Below, piece by piece: positions 25,135-34,059 of a stretch of 64,000 nt of DNA. Source of the stretch: CAZUHB01 sp964620445 (GTDB lineage Bacteria > Planctomycetota > B15-G4 > CAYZWU01). Both the position numbers and the translations under genes were made by a program. Within the stretch, counting starts at the first letter, position 1. The number at the start of each line of letters is the position of its first letter. The stretch lies in the NCBI GenBank assembly GCA_964620445.1, contig CAZUHB010000025.1:1-64000 (forward strand), written 5' to 3'. Below the pieces are notes generated by a model. That model did no database searches and had not been told where the DNA came from. It worked only from the letters and a program-made list of their open reading frames with translations.

Positions 25135-26538
25135 ATGACCCGCGAAGAGACCACACGCCGGAGCTTTCTGAAAACCGCGGCTTGCGGCACCCTGGCTCTG
25201 ACCGCCCCGAGAATTCTACACCCCGCGCGGGACGAAACCGAGAAGCCCAACATCATCTTCGTCATGGTCGACGACATGGGGTACGGCGACCTGGGGTGCT
25301 ACGGACAGACCGCGATCAAGACACCCCACCTCGACAGGATGGCGGCCGACGGAACGCGCTTTACCCAGTGCTACACGGGCAGCCCCGTGTGCGCTCCCTG
25401 CCGCTGTATCTTGATGACCGGTCTCCACAGCGGCCATTGCCGCCGCCGCGGCAATCGCACGACCGCTCACAGGGAAGACAGACCCGCGCGCAAGGGGCTC
25501 CTTCCTCTGGATGACGGCGATTTCACCGTGGCCGAGATGCTCCGAGAAGCGGGCTACACCACGGGCGGTTTCGGAAAGTGGGGACTGGGCAATCCGGGCA
25601 CGACCGGCACACCCGACAGGCAGGGATTCGATCTCTTCTACGGGTACCTCGACCAGGTTCACGCCCACAACTATTACACCGACCATCTCTATCGCAACGC
25701 CGAAAAGGAGGAGTTGTCCGGCAACAAGGAGGGCGGGAAGGAAGAGTATACTCACGACGTGATCGCGGCGGAAACGTTCCGGTTCATCCGCGAAAACAAG
25801 GACCGCCCCTTTTTCTGCTACGTGCCGTGGACCATTCCCCACGGCAAGCATGTCGTCCCCTCCCAGGGGGAGTACGAAAAAAAATCGTGGAGCGAGAAGT
25901 CGAAGAACTACGCCGCCATGATCACTCGCATGGATTCCGATCTCGGCAGGATGTTCGCCCTGCTCGAGGAACTCGGTATCGACGACAAGACGATCGTCTT
26001 TTTCACGAGCGACAACGGTGCCGAAGCTCCCTTTGTCAAGACCTTCGGCTCGAACGGTCCCTTCAGGGGCACCAAGCGCCAGCTCTACGAGGGCGGAATC
26101 CGCGTGCCCATGATCGTGCGGTGGCCGGGCAGGATCCCCGCGGGAGAGACGAGCGGCTTCGTCTGGTCCTTGACCGACTTCATGCCCACGGCGGCGGCGC
26201 TCGCGGGGATCGAGCCGCCCGGTGATCTCGACGGCAAAAGCGTTCTGCCCGCTCTGCTCGGCAAGAAACAGGAGGCCCACGAATTCCTCTACTGGGAGTT
26301 CCATGATCCCTTTCAACAGGCCGTGCTCCTGGGCGACCGGAAGGGGATCCGTTTCGGAACGAAGGAGCCCATCCGGCTCTACGATCTCTCGGCCGATCGA
26401 GGCGAGACGAAAGACATCGCTCGCGAGCATCCCGAGATCGTGGCCAGGATGGAAAGCATCATGAACAGCGAGCATGTCGATTCGATCTACTGGCCTCTGG
26501 TCGAACACCCCAAGAAAAGGAACAGAACAAAGAAGTAA
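25135..26538 (+). CDS. Tat-exported formylglycine-dependent sulfatase
   Basis: 467 residues from the ATG at 25135 (GGAGG ten bases upstream). The twin-arginine signal TRRSFLKTAACG predicts folded export. Catalytic features of type I sulfatases are intact: VDDMGYGD with metal-binding Asp46 and Asp47, and C86-A-P-C-R, the CxPxR motif whose Cys is converted to formylglycine; TSDNGAE supplies further metal ligands near 295. Substrates are sulfate esters, probably of polysaccharides. It opens an operon with a small membrane protein and a GH95 fucosidase, so desulfation of fucose-containing glycans is the likely job. Needs a formylglycine-generating enzyme, not seen here. Confidence 0.9.
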   Translation: MTREETTRRSFLKTAACGTLALTAPRILHPARDETEKPNIIFVMVDDMGYGDLGCYGQTAIKTPHLDRMAADGTRFTQCYTGSPVCAPCRCILMTGLHSGHCRRRGNRTTAHREDRPARKGLLPLDDGDFTVAEMLREAGYTTGGFGKWGLGNPGTTGTPDRQGFDLFYGYLDQVHAHNYYTDHLYRNAEKEELSGNKEGGKEEYTHDVIAAETFRFIRENKDRPFFCYVPWTIPHGKHVVPSQGEYEKKSWSEKSKNYAAMITRMDSDLGRMFALLEELGIDDKTIVFFTSDNGAEAPFVKTFGSNGPFRGTKRQLYEGGIRVPMIVRWPGRIPAGETSGFVWSLTDFMPTAAALAGIEPPGDLDGKSVLPALLGKKQEAHEFLYWEFHDPFQQAVLLGDRKGIRFGTKEPIRLYDLSADRGETKDIAREHPEIVARMESIMNSEHVDSIYWPLVEHPKKRNRTKK

Positions 26539-26595
26539 TCCGCGGCGGAGAGCCCTGCGCCGCGATCGGCCGCACACGATCGAAAGGAGACGAGA

Positions 26596-26910
26596 ATGAA
26601 TCCAGGTGTAATCGGCGGAATCATCGGCGGGCTGCTGGGAGTGGCCGGCGGAATCTTCGGTACCTGGTGCGCCATCAAGAACACGAAGAATCCAAAAGAA
26701 CGGAGCTTCATGATCAAGGCGAGCGCCATCGCGTGGATCGCCATCGCGCTCTTCGTCGTTCTCTTGCTCACGCTGCCGAGCCCCTACCGCCACCTCTTGT
26801 GGATACCCTACGCGATCCTCCTTCCTCTCGGCATCGTCAAGGCGAACAAGATCCAGAGGAAGCTCCGGGAAGAGGCCGCACACGATCAACAGGACGAAAC
26901 GCGAAAGTAG
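26596..26910 (+). CDS. Small membrane protein between sulfatase and fucosidase
   Basis: 104 residues with AAAGGAGA before the ATG. A glycine-rich N-terminal helix (GVIGGIIGGLLGVAGGIFG) and two further helices (about 40-60 and 68-83) predict an inner-membrane protein; the C-terminus is charged. No family is recognised. It is 57 bases after the sulfatase stop and 6 bases before the fucosidase start, so it belongs to the same transcript. Confidence 0.6.
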   Translation: MNPGVIGGIIGGLLGVAGGIFGTWCAIKNTKNPKERSFMIKASAIAWIAIALFVVLLLTLPSPYRHLLWIPYAILLPLGIVKANKIQRKLREEAAHDQQDETRK

Positions 26911-26916
26911 TAATCG

Positions 26917-29367
26917 ATGAACCGCACATTCACCGCCTTGGTCCTGGCCCTCCTCGTCGGCAGCACTGCCGCGGCAGACGAGGAGACAGTCCTCTGGTAC
27001 GCCGAGCCCGCGGAGCGATGGGAAGAGGCGCTGCCCCTCGGCAATGGCCGGATCGGCGCAATGGTCTTCGGGTCCACACCCCGCGAGCGGCTACAGCTCA
27101 ACGAGGAGTCTCTCTGGGCGGGCGAGCCGTGCGACGCTTACCCCGACGAGTTCGCCCTGCATCTGGGAAAGCTGCAGCGGCTCGTGCTCGACGGAAAGAT
27201 CCTCGAGGCGCGCGAGTACGGTCTTGCCAACCTCACCGAGAAGCCGACGAGCTTCCGGTCTTTCGAACCTCTCGGCGACCTGTCGATCGAGCTGAGCCAT
27301 GCGCCCGCGGTGGAAGGCTACAGGCGCGAACTCGACCTGCAGTCCGGTATCGTCCGGGTGGGGTACAGCGTTGCCGGCATGCGAATGACCCGCGAGATCC
27401 TGATCTCGGCCGCGGACGACGTGGTGGCGGTTCGGCTCGCGGCCAGCGAACCGGGTGGCCTGTCCGCGCGCATCGGATTGACGAGACAGAAAGACGTCGA
27501 AGTGGCTGCCGCCGGCGACGATCGCCTCGAACTCGACGGCCAGATCGTCGATGTTGCCGCTCCGGACGGGTACGACGATAATCCGGGAGGATCGGGTCCG
27601 GGTGGAGAACACATGAAGTTCGCGGCCCGCCTGCTCGTCCGGGCCGACGGAGGCAGGCTGAAAGCCGACGGAAACGACCTGGTGATCGAGAAGGCGAACG
27701 GCGCCGTGCTGCTTCTCACCGCGGCGACCGACTTCGACGTGGAAACCTTGAATTTCGACCGTTCCATCGATCCGGGCCGAAGAGCGGACCGCATCCTGGC
27801 GCGGGCGGCAAAGAAAACATGGGCCAAGATCGTGGGCGACCATGTGGCCGAGCATCGCTCACTGTTCGATCGCGTCGCCATCGATCTGGGAGGATCGCCC
27901 GATCCGAAGAGATCGCCGGGAGCGGTCCTGCCCACGAACGAGCGCGTCGCGGCCCTTCGCGAGGGGGCCGACGATCCCGGCCTGGCCGCCCTCTACTTCC
28001 AGTATAGTCGCTACCTCCTCATGTCGAGTTCGCGGCGGCCGGGGCGTCTCCCCGCCAACCTGCAGGGGATCTGGAACGACAAGATGTGGGCGCCCTGGGA
28101 AGCCGACTACCACCTCAACATCAACCTGCAGATGAACTACTGGCCCGCCGACTGCTGCAACCTGTCGGAGACGATCGATCCACTCGCCGACTGGCTCGAA
28201 AGGCTTGCCGCCAGGGGAACGGTCTCGGTCAAGAAGCTCTACGGAACGGACGGCTGGGCGGCGTTCACGGCGGTGAGCGTCTTCGGACGGACCACGCCGA
28301 GCGGATCGACGCTCGGATCGCAGTTCCAGAACGGTGTCCTCGATCCGCTGGCGGGCGCGTGGATGGCCATGACCCTCTGGCGTCATTATGCGTTCACGCG
28401 CGACGAGGCGTTCCTCGCCGGCAGAGCTTATCCGGTCTTGAAGGGGGCCGCGGAATTCGTTCTCCACTACCTCGTCGAGGACGGGGAACGCAATCTGGTG
28501 GTCGTGCCTTCCACCTCTCCCGAAAACGCGTACATCCACCCCGATCTGAAACGGGCGGTTCGCATCACACGGGGATCGACCTATCACACGACGATCGCGC
28601 GGGTCCTCTTCGAGGCGGTGAGCGAAGCGGCGACGATCCTCGACACCGACCCGGAATTCAGGCAGAAACTGAAGAAGAGTCTCGACCGGCTGCCGCCCCT
28701 GCAGATCGGCAAGGACGGAACGATCCAGGAGTGGATCGAAGACTACGAGGAGCACGAGCCCGGGCACAGGCACGTGTCGCACCTGATCGGCCTTCACCCC
28801 TTCTGGCTGATCACTCCCGAAAGGAAGGCGCTCTTCGACGCGGCGCGCGACACGATCGAAAAACGTGGATTCGGCGGCGACGTCGGTTGGAGCAATGCCT
28901 GGAAGATCGCCTTCTTCGCCCGGCTCCTCGACGGGTCCAAGGCCCACTGGTACGTCAACCGTCTGATCGGCCGCAACGCGTTTCCCAACCTGATGGATGC
29001 CTGCTGGCCGGGCCGGACGTTCCAGATCGACGGCAACTTCGGCGGGTGCGCGGGGATCGCCGAGATGCTGCTGCAAAGCCATGGCGGAACGCTCCACCTT
29101 CTTCCCGCCCTGCCCCCCGCGTGGCCGCGGGGCCACGTGCGCGGTTTGAAGGGCCGGGGCGGTTTCGTGGTCGACCTCGCGTGGGCCGGCGGCGGACTGA
29201 CGAGAGGCCGCGTCCATTCGACCGTGGGCGGCGTCTGCCGCGTGCGGAGCGACACCCCGTTCCGCGTGTCGGCCGACGGGCAAGAAACGGACTGCCGCAG
29301 AATCGGCCGATCGCTCCTCGAATTCCCCACCGAATCCAACAGGACCTATATTCTCGAAACACCGTGA
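26917..29367 (+). CDS. GH95-family alpha-L-fucosidase
   Basis: 816 residues, the usual length for GH95. A signal peptide (about 1-20, ending TAAA) predicts export. Hallmarks are ALPLGNGRIGAMVFGSTPRERLQLNEESLWAG at the start of the N-terminal beta domain, and in the (alpha/alpha)6 barrel WNDKMWAPWEADYHLNINLQMNYWP (the Asn-Ile-Asn that orients the water in inverting GH95 enzymes), EDYEEHEPGHRHVSHLIGLHP, and FQIDGNFGGCAGIAEMLLQS near the C-terminus. GH95 enzymes release terminal fucose (some act on galactose) by inversion. Paired with the adjacent sulfatase, this suggests fucoidan-like substrates. Confidence 0.92.
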   Translation: MNRTFTALVLALLVGSTAAADEETVLWYAEPAERWEEALPLGNGRIGAMVFGSTPRERLQLNEESLWAGEPCDAYPDEFALHLGKLQRLVLDGKILEAREYGLANLTEKPTSFRSFEPLGDLSIELSHAPAVEGYRRELDLQSGIVRVGYSVAGMRMTREILISAADDVVAVRLAASEPGGLSARIGLTRQKDVEVAAAGDDRLELDGQIVDVAAPDGYDDNPGGSGPGGEHMKFAARLLVRADGGRLKADGNDLVIEKANGAVLLLTAATDFDVETLNFDRSIDPGRRADRILARAAKKTWAKIVGDHVAEHRSLFDRVAIDLGGSPDPKRSPGAVLPTNERVAALREGADDPGLAALYFQYSRYLLMSSSRRPGRLPANLQGIWNDKMWAPWEADYHLNINLQMNYWPADCCNLSETIDPLADWLERLAARGTVSVKKLYGTDGWAAFTAVSVFGRTTPSGSTLGSQFQNGVLDPLAGAWMAMTLWRHYAFTRDEAFLAGRAYPVLKGAAEFVLHYLVEDGERNLVVVPSTSPENAYIHPDLKRAVRITRGSTYHTTIARVLFEAVSEAATILDTDPEFRQKLKKSLDRLPPLQIGKDGTIQEWIEDYEEHEPGHRHVSHLIGLHPFWLITPERKALFDAARDTIEKRGFGGDVGWSNAWKIAFFARLLDGSKAHWYVNRLIGRNAFPNLMDACWPGRTFQIDGNFGGCAGIAEMLLQSHGGTLHLLPALPPAWPRGHVRGLKGRGGFVVDLAWAGGGLTRGRVHSTVGGVCRVRSDTPFRVSADGQETDCRRIGRSLLEFPTESNRTYILETP

Positions 29368-29495
29368 TCGGTCGAAAAACGGAGGAGAGCAGAGCACAAG
29401 CCAGTTCTTTGTTATCTCCATACACTTCAAAGACTTAAAACATCCAACCACCACCACACCCAGGGGAACGATTGTTCTTGTTTAATCTAAATTAC

Positions 29496-29523
29496 TTGAT
29501 ATTACCTATTTACTATCTATATA
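29496..29523 (+). promoter_or_regulatory. Sigma-70-like promoter in an AT-rich island
   Basis: TTGATA and TATATA are separated by 16 bases, close to the sigma-70 consensus, inside an unusually AT-rich stretch (about 29470-29545). It lies about 105 bases upstream of the secreted-protein gene at 29630 and downstream of the fucosidase stop. Confidence 0.45.
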
Positions 29524-29629
29524 CATTTATATATAATATCGTTGTTATGAAAGGGTTTGATCGAAGGGACCGTCTGCGCCTCTTTCATCCCTCTTTCGAT
29601 TCCTCAGACAGACATCGAGGTTCAGTATC

Positions 29630-31420
29630 ATGAAGAACTTGATTTTGGCATCACTGATCTTGGTGCTGGCCGCCGGCTTGGCGCAATCCCAGTCGGTGAA
29701 GGACCAGCAAGAAAAAGCCAACCATCAGACGGGAACATCCGTGACCTCTCCCACGGCCCGCCCCACACCGGTTCCGGCAGCGTCGAACAGGGTGGAACTG
29801 CTCTTTTCGATCGACGTGAGCACGCTCACCGGTGACGATCTTTGCGTCGGTCTCGACTACGACGCCACACTCGATTCGTGGTGGGTGACCGGCGGCATGG
29901 GTCCGTGGAACCTCTACCTCATCGACTATGCAGGAACCACCTTCACCGCATATCCGAACGGGACCACCTGGTACAGTCCGATCGACATCGCCGACGCCGA
30001 TGCCGGTCAGGTCCGGGCCGCTCCCTACGACTACGAGGGCTACGACAACGAGATGAATCTCTACACGAACGGTATCTACCAGGGTCCCGTTTCGGAGATC
30101 ACCTTCTACAGGCCGACCGGTCAGGCCTACCACCCGGCAACGGACAAGTTCTACGTGGCCGAGGACTATTACCTGGACATTCACATCATCGACAACGGTC
30201 CCTATCCTGGAACCCCCGATGTGCCGGTGCCCGACTCTCTCGGCCTCAACAAGGCCGGTTTCGCCATGGACGGCGACACCATCCTCATCTTTGCCCAGGA
30301 CGGCCCCGATCTCTGCGACGTCTATGCATGGGACACGGTGACCCAGGACTACACGGGTGACGTGTGGAGCGCCGAGGGCACGCTCGGAACCGCCGGTGGC
30401 GGATGCATGTACGACGACCCGACCCACGGTGTCGTTTTCGCCGGTATTCAGCAGGGCGTGACCGATGACGTGATCGCCGTCTACAACACCGCTCCCAGCC
30501 CCTATCCGACAGTCGATATCATGTGCAACGGCGCTGACAGCGGCGCGATCGTTCCGCTCGGCGACAACGTGGTGGTCACCTTCGACGTGGACGAGAAGGA
30601 TTTCGGTGGATTCCCCTGCGACATCTGGGTCCTGGGAATCAACAAGACCACAGGCGACATGTACACCTACAGCACCTTCTGGCAGCCCGGCTTGTGCAAC
30701 TGTTTCCACACGGGCGGGTTGATGAGCTATTTCGGTGTGACCGCTCTCGACATGCCTCTTGGTGAAGGCACCTACGAGTTCTACGTCGCCATCGACATGT
30801 TCGCCAATGGTCAGCTGAACATGCCCATGATCTATGCCTACGACATGGCCGATGTCACGGTGATCGACGTGTCGGGATTCGTCGAAGACTTCGACGACGG
30901 CGTCGCCGACAACTGGGTCGATGACGGTTCGCACTGGTCGGTGACGGGCGGTGTCTACTACCTCGACACCCTGTCCTACGCGCAGTGGCTCTCCTACTAC
31001 GACTTCAACGGCTATGCCAACTTCACGTACAGTGCCGACATGAGAATGGTCGACACGGGCAACACGGCGGACAACTACTACTACGGCCTCTACTTCCGCT
31101 CCGACGGTACCCTGACCAACTGCTACACCGTGTACGGTATGAACAGCGGCAGCGTGTATGTCTACAAGTACGTGGGCGGCACTTCGACGATGATGTCGAG
31201 CAGTTCGCCTGCCAACTACAACATCGGTGTTGGCATGTGGAACAATTTCAAGGTCGTGTGCAACGGCGCCGACGTGGACGTGTACATCAACGATGTGCTC
31301 GATCCGAACCTCTCCTTCACCGATTCGGACCATGCCTCCGGGTACGTGGGTCTCCGCGGAGAAGGATCGGGCTACCTGGATCTCGAGTACGAATACGACA
31401 ACGCGATTCTCAGCCTCTAA
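29630..31420 (+). CDS. Secreted two-module protein (propeller-like plus DFDDG module)
   Basis: 596 residues with a signal peptide (about 1-20). Residues about 50-290 have propeller-like strands (GDDLCVGLDYDATLDSWWVTGG, YHPATDKFYVAED). Residues about 295-420 form a module beginning VDIMCNGADSGAIVPLGDNVVVTFDV and ending with CFHTGG. Residues about 425-596 form a concanavalin-like (DUF1080/laminin-G-like) module starting VEDFDDGVADNW and ending LEYEYDNAILSL. The last two modules are closely repeated in the protein at 51212-53080, so they are a paralogous secreted family. The function is unknown; binding of carbohydrate is possible. A bidirectional terminator follows. Confidence 0.7.
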   Translation: MKNLILASLILVLAAGLAQSQSVKDQQEKANHQTGTSVTSPTARPTPVPAASNRVELLFSIDVSTLTGDDLCVGLDYDATLDSWWVTGGMGPWNLYLIDYAGTTFTAYPNGTTWYSPIDIADADAGQVRAAPYDYEGYDNEMNLYTNGIYQGPVSEITFYRPTGQAYHPATDKFYVAEDYYLDIHIIDNGPYPGTPDVPVPDSLGLNKAGFAMDGDTILIFAQDGPDLCDVYAWDTVTQDYTGDVWSAEGTLGTAGGGCMYDDPTHGVVFAGIQQGVTDDVIAVYNTAPSPYPTVDIMCNGADSGAIVPLGDNVVVTFDVDEKDFGGFPCDIWVLGINKTTGDMYTYSTFWQPGLCNCFHTGGLMSYFGVTALDMPLGEGTYEFYVAIDMFANGQLNMPMIYAYDMADVTVIDVSGFVEDFDDGVADNWVDDGSHWSVTGGVYYLDTLSYAQWLSYYDFNGYANFTYSADMRMVDTGNTADNYYYGLYFRSDGTLTNCYTVYGMNSGSVYVYKYVGGTSTMMSSSSPANYNIGVGMWNNFKVVCNGADVDVYINDVLDPNLSFTDSDHASGYVGLRGEGSGYLDLEYEYDNAILSL

Positions 31421-31448
31421 GGAGCGCGAGGATCTTTCGCTAATCGCG

Positions 31449-31491
31449 GGGGGTTCCCTGTTTCATCGAAACGGGGAGCCCCCTTTTTTTT
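31449..31491. terminator. Rho-independent terminator
   Basis: GGGGG-TTCCC-TGTTTC pairs with GAAAC-GGGGA-GCCCCC (G-T wobbles included), followed by eight T. It sits between the convergent genes ending at 31420 (+) and 31634 (-). Confidence 0.85.
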
Positions 31492-31633
31492 CCGGCCTCT
31501 TCGCCGCGGACCAAGCACTCCGAGTCGGAACGCTCGGAACCTGTGGACCGCGCAATCTTGTTCGAGGGCTGCCCTTTCACAGCATCAAGGATGCGTTCGC
31601 GATGGGGTCCATGTCCGGCCGGTCGAGGTTCGC

Positions 31634-33121
31634 TCAGAAAACGTTCACCACGAACTGGGCGGAATCGACGAGGCCCTGCCCGGGGACCACGGTGCCGTTC
31701 ACGAAGGTGTACGTGCCGGCCGGAATAAAACCGGGAAGCGCGAACGACAGGGGCCCGCTCACGGTCTGCCCCGCCGGCGCGGGAAGGCCTGCGTAGAGCT
31801 GCCTGTAATAGGGATTCCACGCCGGGGGCAGGCTCGGGCAGGATATCTTCAGCCAGAGATCGAAAGTGAGAAAGCCGCTACTCCCGTTGGTCACCGACGC
31901 GTTCCAGCCGATCGTGTCGCCGGGCGCGGCGGTCCGGGGCCAGCCGTCGAGCGTGATCAGCAGGTCGCCGTCGTTGGCGTAGTGGGCCACTGTCGAGACC
32001 TGCATGTTGTTGCCGCCCACGGCCCACCCGGTGCGCTTGTCGAGGAAGGCGGCATCGATCGGTCCCGTGGCGATCCCCGGCTTGTCGAGGGTCCACGTCT
32101 GGCCGCCGTCCAGGGTGTGCAGGCACACCATGGTCACGTCCAATCCACCCGGGCCGAAACCGATCGCGAAGCCCTCGCCGTTCTCGAACATTTGAATCGT
32201 CATCAAACCGTAGTCGCCGGCGGGCGGATCCTGCATCTCGAAGGTGTTCCATCCATCGACGGTGTGCATGATGAAGGGGATGTACCCCGCTTCGCCAACG
32301 GCCCAGCCCTCGTTTTCGTCGAGCATGCAGATCTGGTTGAGATAGAAATTCCCCGTGTCCCACTGGAGGAGCTGCCACGTCCGGCCGCCGTCGAGGGTGC
32401 GCGCGATGGCGGCCTCGTACTGCGTGCCGCGGTGCGAACGGGCAAGCCCGTCGGGGAGTCCGGGCAGGGGCGGGCTGTTCTCGGAGAGGCGGAAGGCGGG
32501 CGCACGCGACTTCTTCTCGGGCCACGTACCGCCCGTCATCCAGCCGCGATCGTCATCGAGAAAACAGCAGTAACGGGGGTAGGTCTCGATGTTCCATTCG
32601 TATTCCTGCCACGTGTCGCCGCCGTCGTCGGAGATGGTGATCCCCTTCTTCTCGCCGCCGAGGAGGGTGGTCCACATGCTCGGCACCTTGATGTGCCGGG
32701 CGTCGACCGCCTCGACACACTGGGAGGTCCAGATCAGCCCGGGCATGGTGCGCGTTTCGAAGGTCTCTCCCCCGTCGTGGGTGAGCACCATCCCGGGGTA
32801 GACGAACTGGGCGCCAGCGATCCAGAGATTCTGCCGATCGGAGCAGTCGCATCCGAGATACATGAGATTGAACATCTCCACCGACTGCGTCGACCAGTTC
32901 GCTCCCCCGTTGGCCGTGACATGGATCGACGGCCCGATCCCGTTGATGGCTCCCACGCACCACCCCCACTGATGATCGGCGAAACAGACGCCCGACAGAT
33001 AGGTGGCCATCCCCTGTTCCTGAACCTGCCACTGGCCGTAATCCTCGGCCGGCCAGAGGAGCGGCGTTGACAGAACGAGCAGAACGGTGCATATCGCTGC
33101 CAGAATTCTGAGCACGAACAT
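31634..33121 (-). CDS. Secreted BNR/YCF48-like repeat protein
   Basis: 495 residues; AAGGAGG lies before the ATG at 33121. A signal peptide (about 1-25) is followed by repeated motifs of the BNR/photosynthesis-system-II-assembly type: VTANGGANWSTQ, LTHDGGETFETR, ISDDGGDTWQEY, RTLDGGRTWQLL, HTLDGGQTWTLD. Each Asp-Gly-Gly-x-T-W box marks a blade of a beta-propeller; at least five full boxes are visible. GWxxG repeats (GWCVG, GWAVG) precede several. The C-terminal 90 residues form a separate beta domain. The role is probably binding at the cell surface. Convergent with the gene ending at 31420. Confidence 0.8.
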   Translation of the reverse strand: MFVLRILAAICTVLLVLSTPLLWPAEDYGQWQVQEQGMATYLSGVCFADHQWGWCVGAINGIGPSIHVTANGGANWSTQSVEMFNLMYLGCDCSDRQNLWIAGAQFVYPGMVLTHDGGETFETRTMPGLIWTSQCVEAVDARHIKVPSMWTTLLGGEKKGITISDDGGDTWQEYEWNIETYPRYCCFLDDDRGWMTGGTWPEKKSRAPAFRLSENSPPLPGLPDGLARSHRGTQYEAAIARTLDGGRTWQLLQWDTGNFYLNQICMLDENEGWAVGEAGYIPFIMHTVDGWNTFEMQDPPAGDYGLMTIQMFENGEGFAIGFGPGGLDVTMVCLHTLDGGQTWTLDKPGIATGPIDAAFLDKRTGWAVGGNNMQVSTVAHYANDGDLLITLDGWPRTAAPGDTIGWNASVTNGSSGFLTFDLWLKISCPSLPPAWNPYYRQLYAGLPAPAGQTVSGPLSFALPGFIPAGTYTFVNGTVVPGQGLVDSAQFVVNVF

Positions 33122-33299
33122 GGTATTTCCTCCTTCTCGATATTTTTTTGGTTGCGGCCAGATCCCGATCAGTGCCTGCTATTATACTGCGAGAAAGGTC
33201 CTCCAGATCGCAGATTTCGCGCGGCGGAAAAATCATTTGATATCGAACTGCAGCCACGTGATGTACCATGCGGTCGGAGCGGAGACAGGAGGCGCAAAC

Positions 33300-33971
33300 A
33301 TGGTGTTAAGGAGCGTTATCTCCAACATCGAAGGGATCGTGGTCAATACCGAATCGCTTCTCTTCGGGGCCTGGAAGAAGGCCCTCGCCGATCTGGACCT
33401 CGACCTCACGCTCGAGGAGTACCGCGCGAACCTGACTCCCCCTTTCGAGCCGGAACGATGCGGGGAGATCATGGACGGTTTCGACACCGCCACGCTCGAG
33501 GCCGCGGCCGCGAGCGCAAAGGAAGACTTTCTCGAGCGCGTCGAGGAGACGCTCGAGATCTACCCCTCGACGATCGCCCTCTTCGAGGAGATCATCGCCA
33601 ATGGAACGCGGCTCGCCGCGGTCTCGACGAGCGGTTACGGCGAGACCCTGCTGAATCGGATCGGCCTCGCAGACATCTTCGACGAAAAGGTTTTTGCCGG
33701 GGAGACGGCCCGCCCGGCGCCCCTCTCCAGGATCTACCGCATCGCTGCCGGCCGCCTCGACGTGCAGCCCGCGGAGTGCGTCCTTCTCGACGCGACCGAC
33801 GAGGGTGTCGCGGCTGGAAGGTCGTGCGGCTTCGTGGTCGTGGGTGTGGACCGTTACGGCGCGCCCAGGGGGCAGGATGGTCCCCGAAGGCTGGGTGCGG
33901 CGCACCATGTGGTCGACGATCTTGGCGAGATCGATCATGCCCGGCTCGCCGCGCTCTGCGGCGATCTCTGA
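33300..33971 (+). CDS. HAD-fold protein with substituted catalytic residues
   Basis: 223 residues from the ATG at 33300 (AGGAGG seven bases upstream; earlier in-frame ATGs have no site). Overall it matches beta-phosphoglucomutase/CbbY-like HAD proteins: a N-terminal loop, a helical cap (about 18-85), LAAVSTSGYGETLLNRIGLADIFDE, and ECVLLDATDEGVAAGRSCGFVVVGV. But motif I, normally DxDG with VDTE, reads S-N9-I-E11-G and V-N16-TE: the nucleophile Asp is Asn and the acid/base Asp is Glu. Motif IV also deviates (LLDATDEG for FEDSxxG). Phosphatase activity is therefore unlikely and a binding or regulatory role is more likely. The stop codon falls in a 16-bp tandem repeat. Confidence 0.75.
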   Translation: MVLRSVISNIEGIVVNTESLLFGAWKKALADLDLDLTLEEYRANLTPPFEPERCGEIMDGFDTATLEAAAASAKEDFLERVEETLEIYPSTIALFEEIIANGTRLAAVSTSGYGETLLNRIGLADIFDEKVFAGETARPAPLSRIYRIAAGRLDVQPAECVLLDATDEGVAAGRSCGFVVVGVDRYGAPRGQDGPRRLGAAHHVVDDLGEIDHARLAALCGDL

Positions 33972-34023
33972 TCGCCAGGATCTCTGATCGCCAGGATCTC
34001 TGATCGCCAGGATCTCTGATCGC
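33963..34023. repeat. 16-bp tandem repeat, about 3.8 copies
   Basis: The unit GATCTCTGATCGCCAG is repeated exactly at 33963, 33979 and 33995 with a partial fourth copy at 34011. The first copy carries the TGA stop of the HAD-fold gene; the rest is intergenic, ending about 35 bases before the convergent sulfatase-like gene. Exact identity points to recent expansion. Confidence 0.9.
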
Positions 34024-34059
34024 TGCGAGCCGTGAAGGCGCGATCCTCTTTCACCTCCC

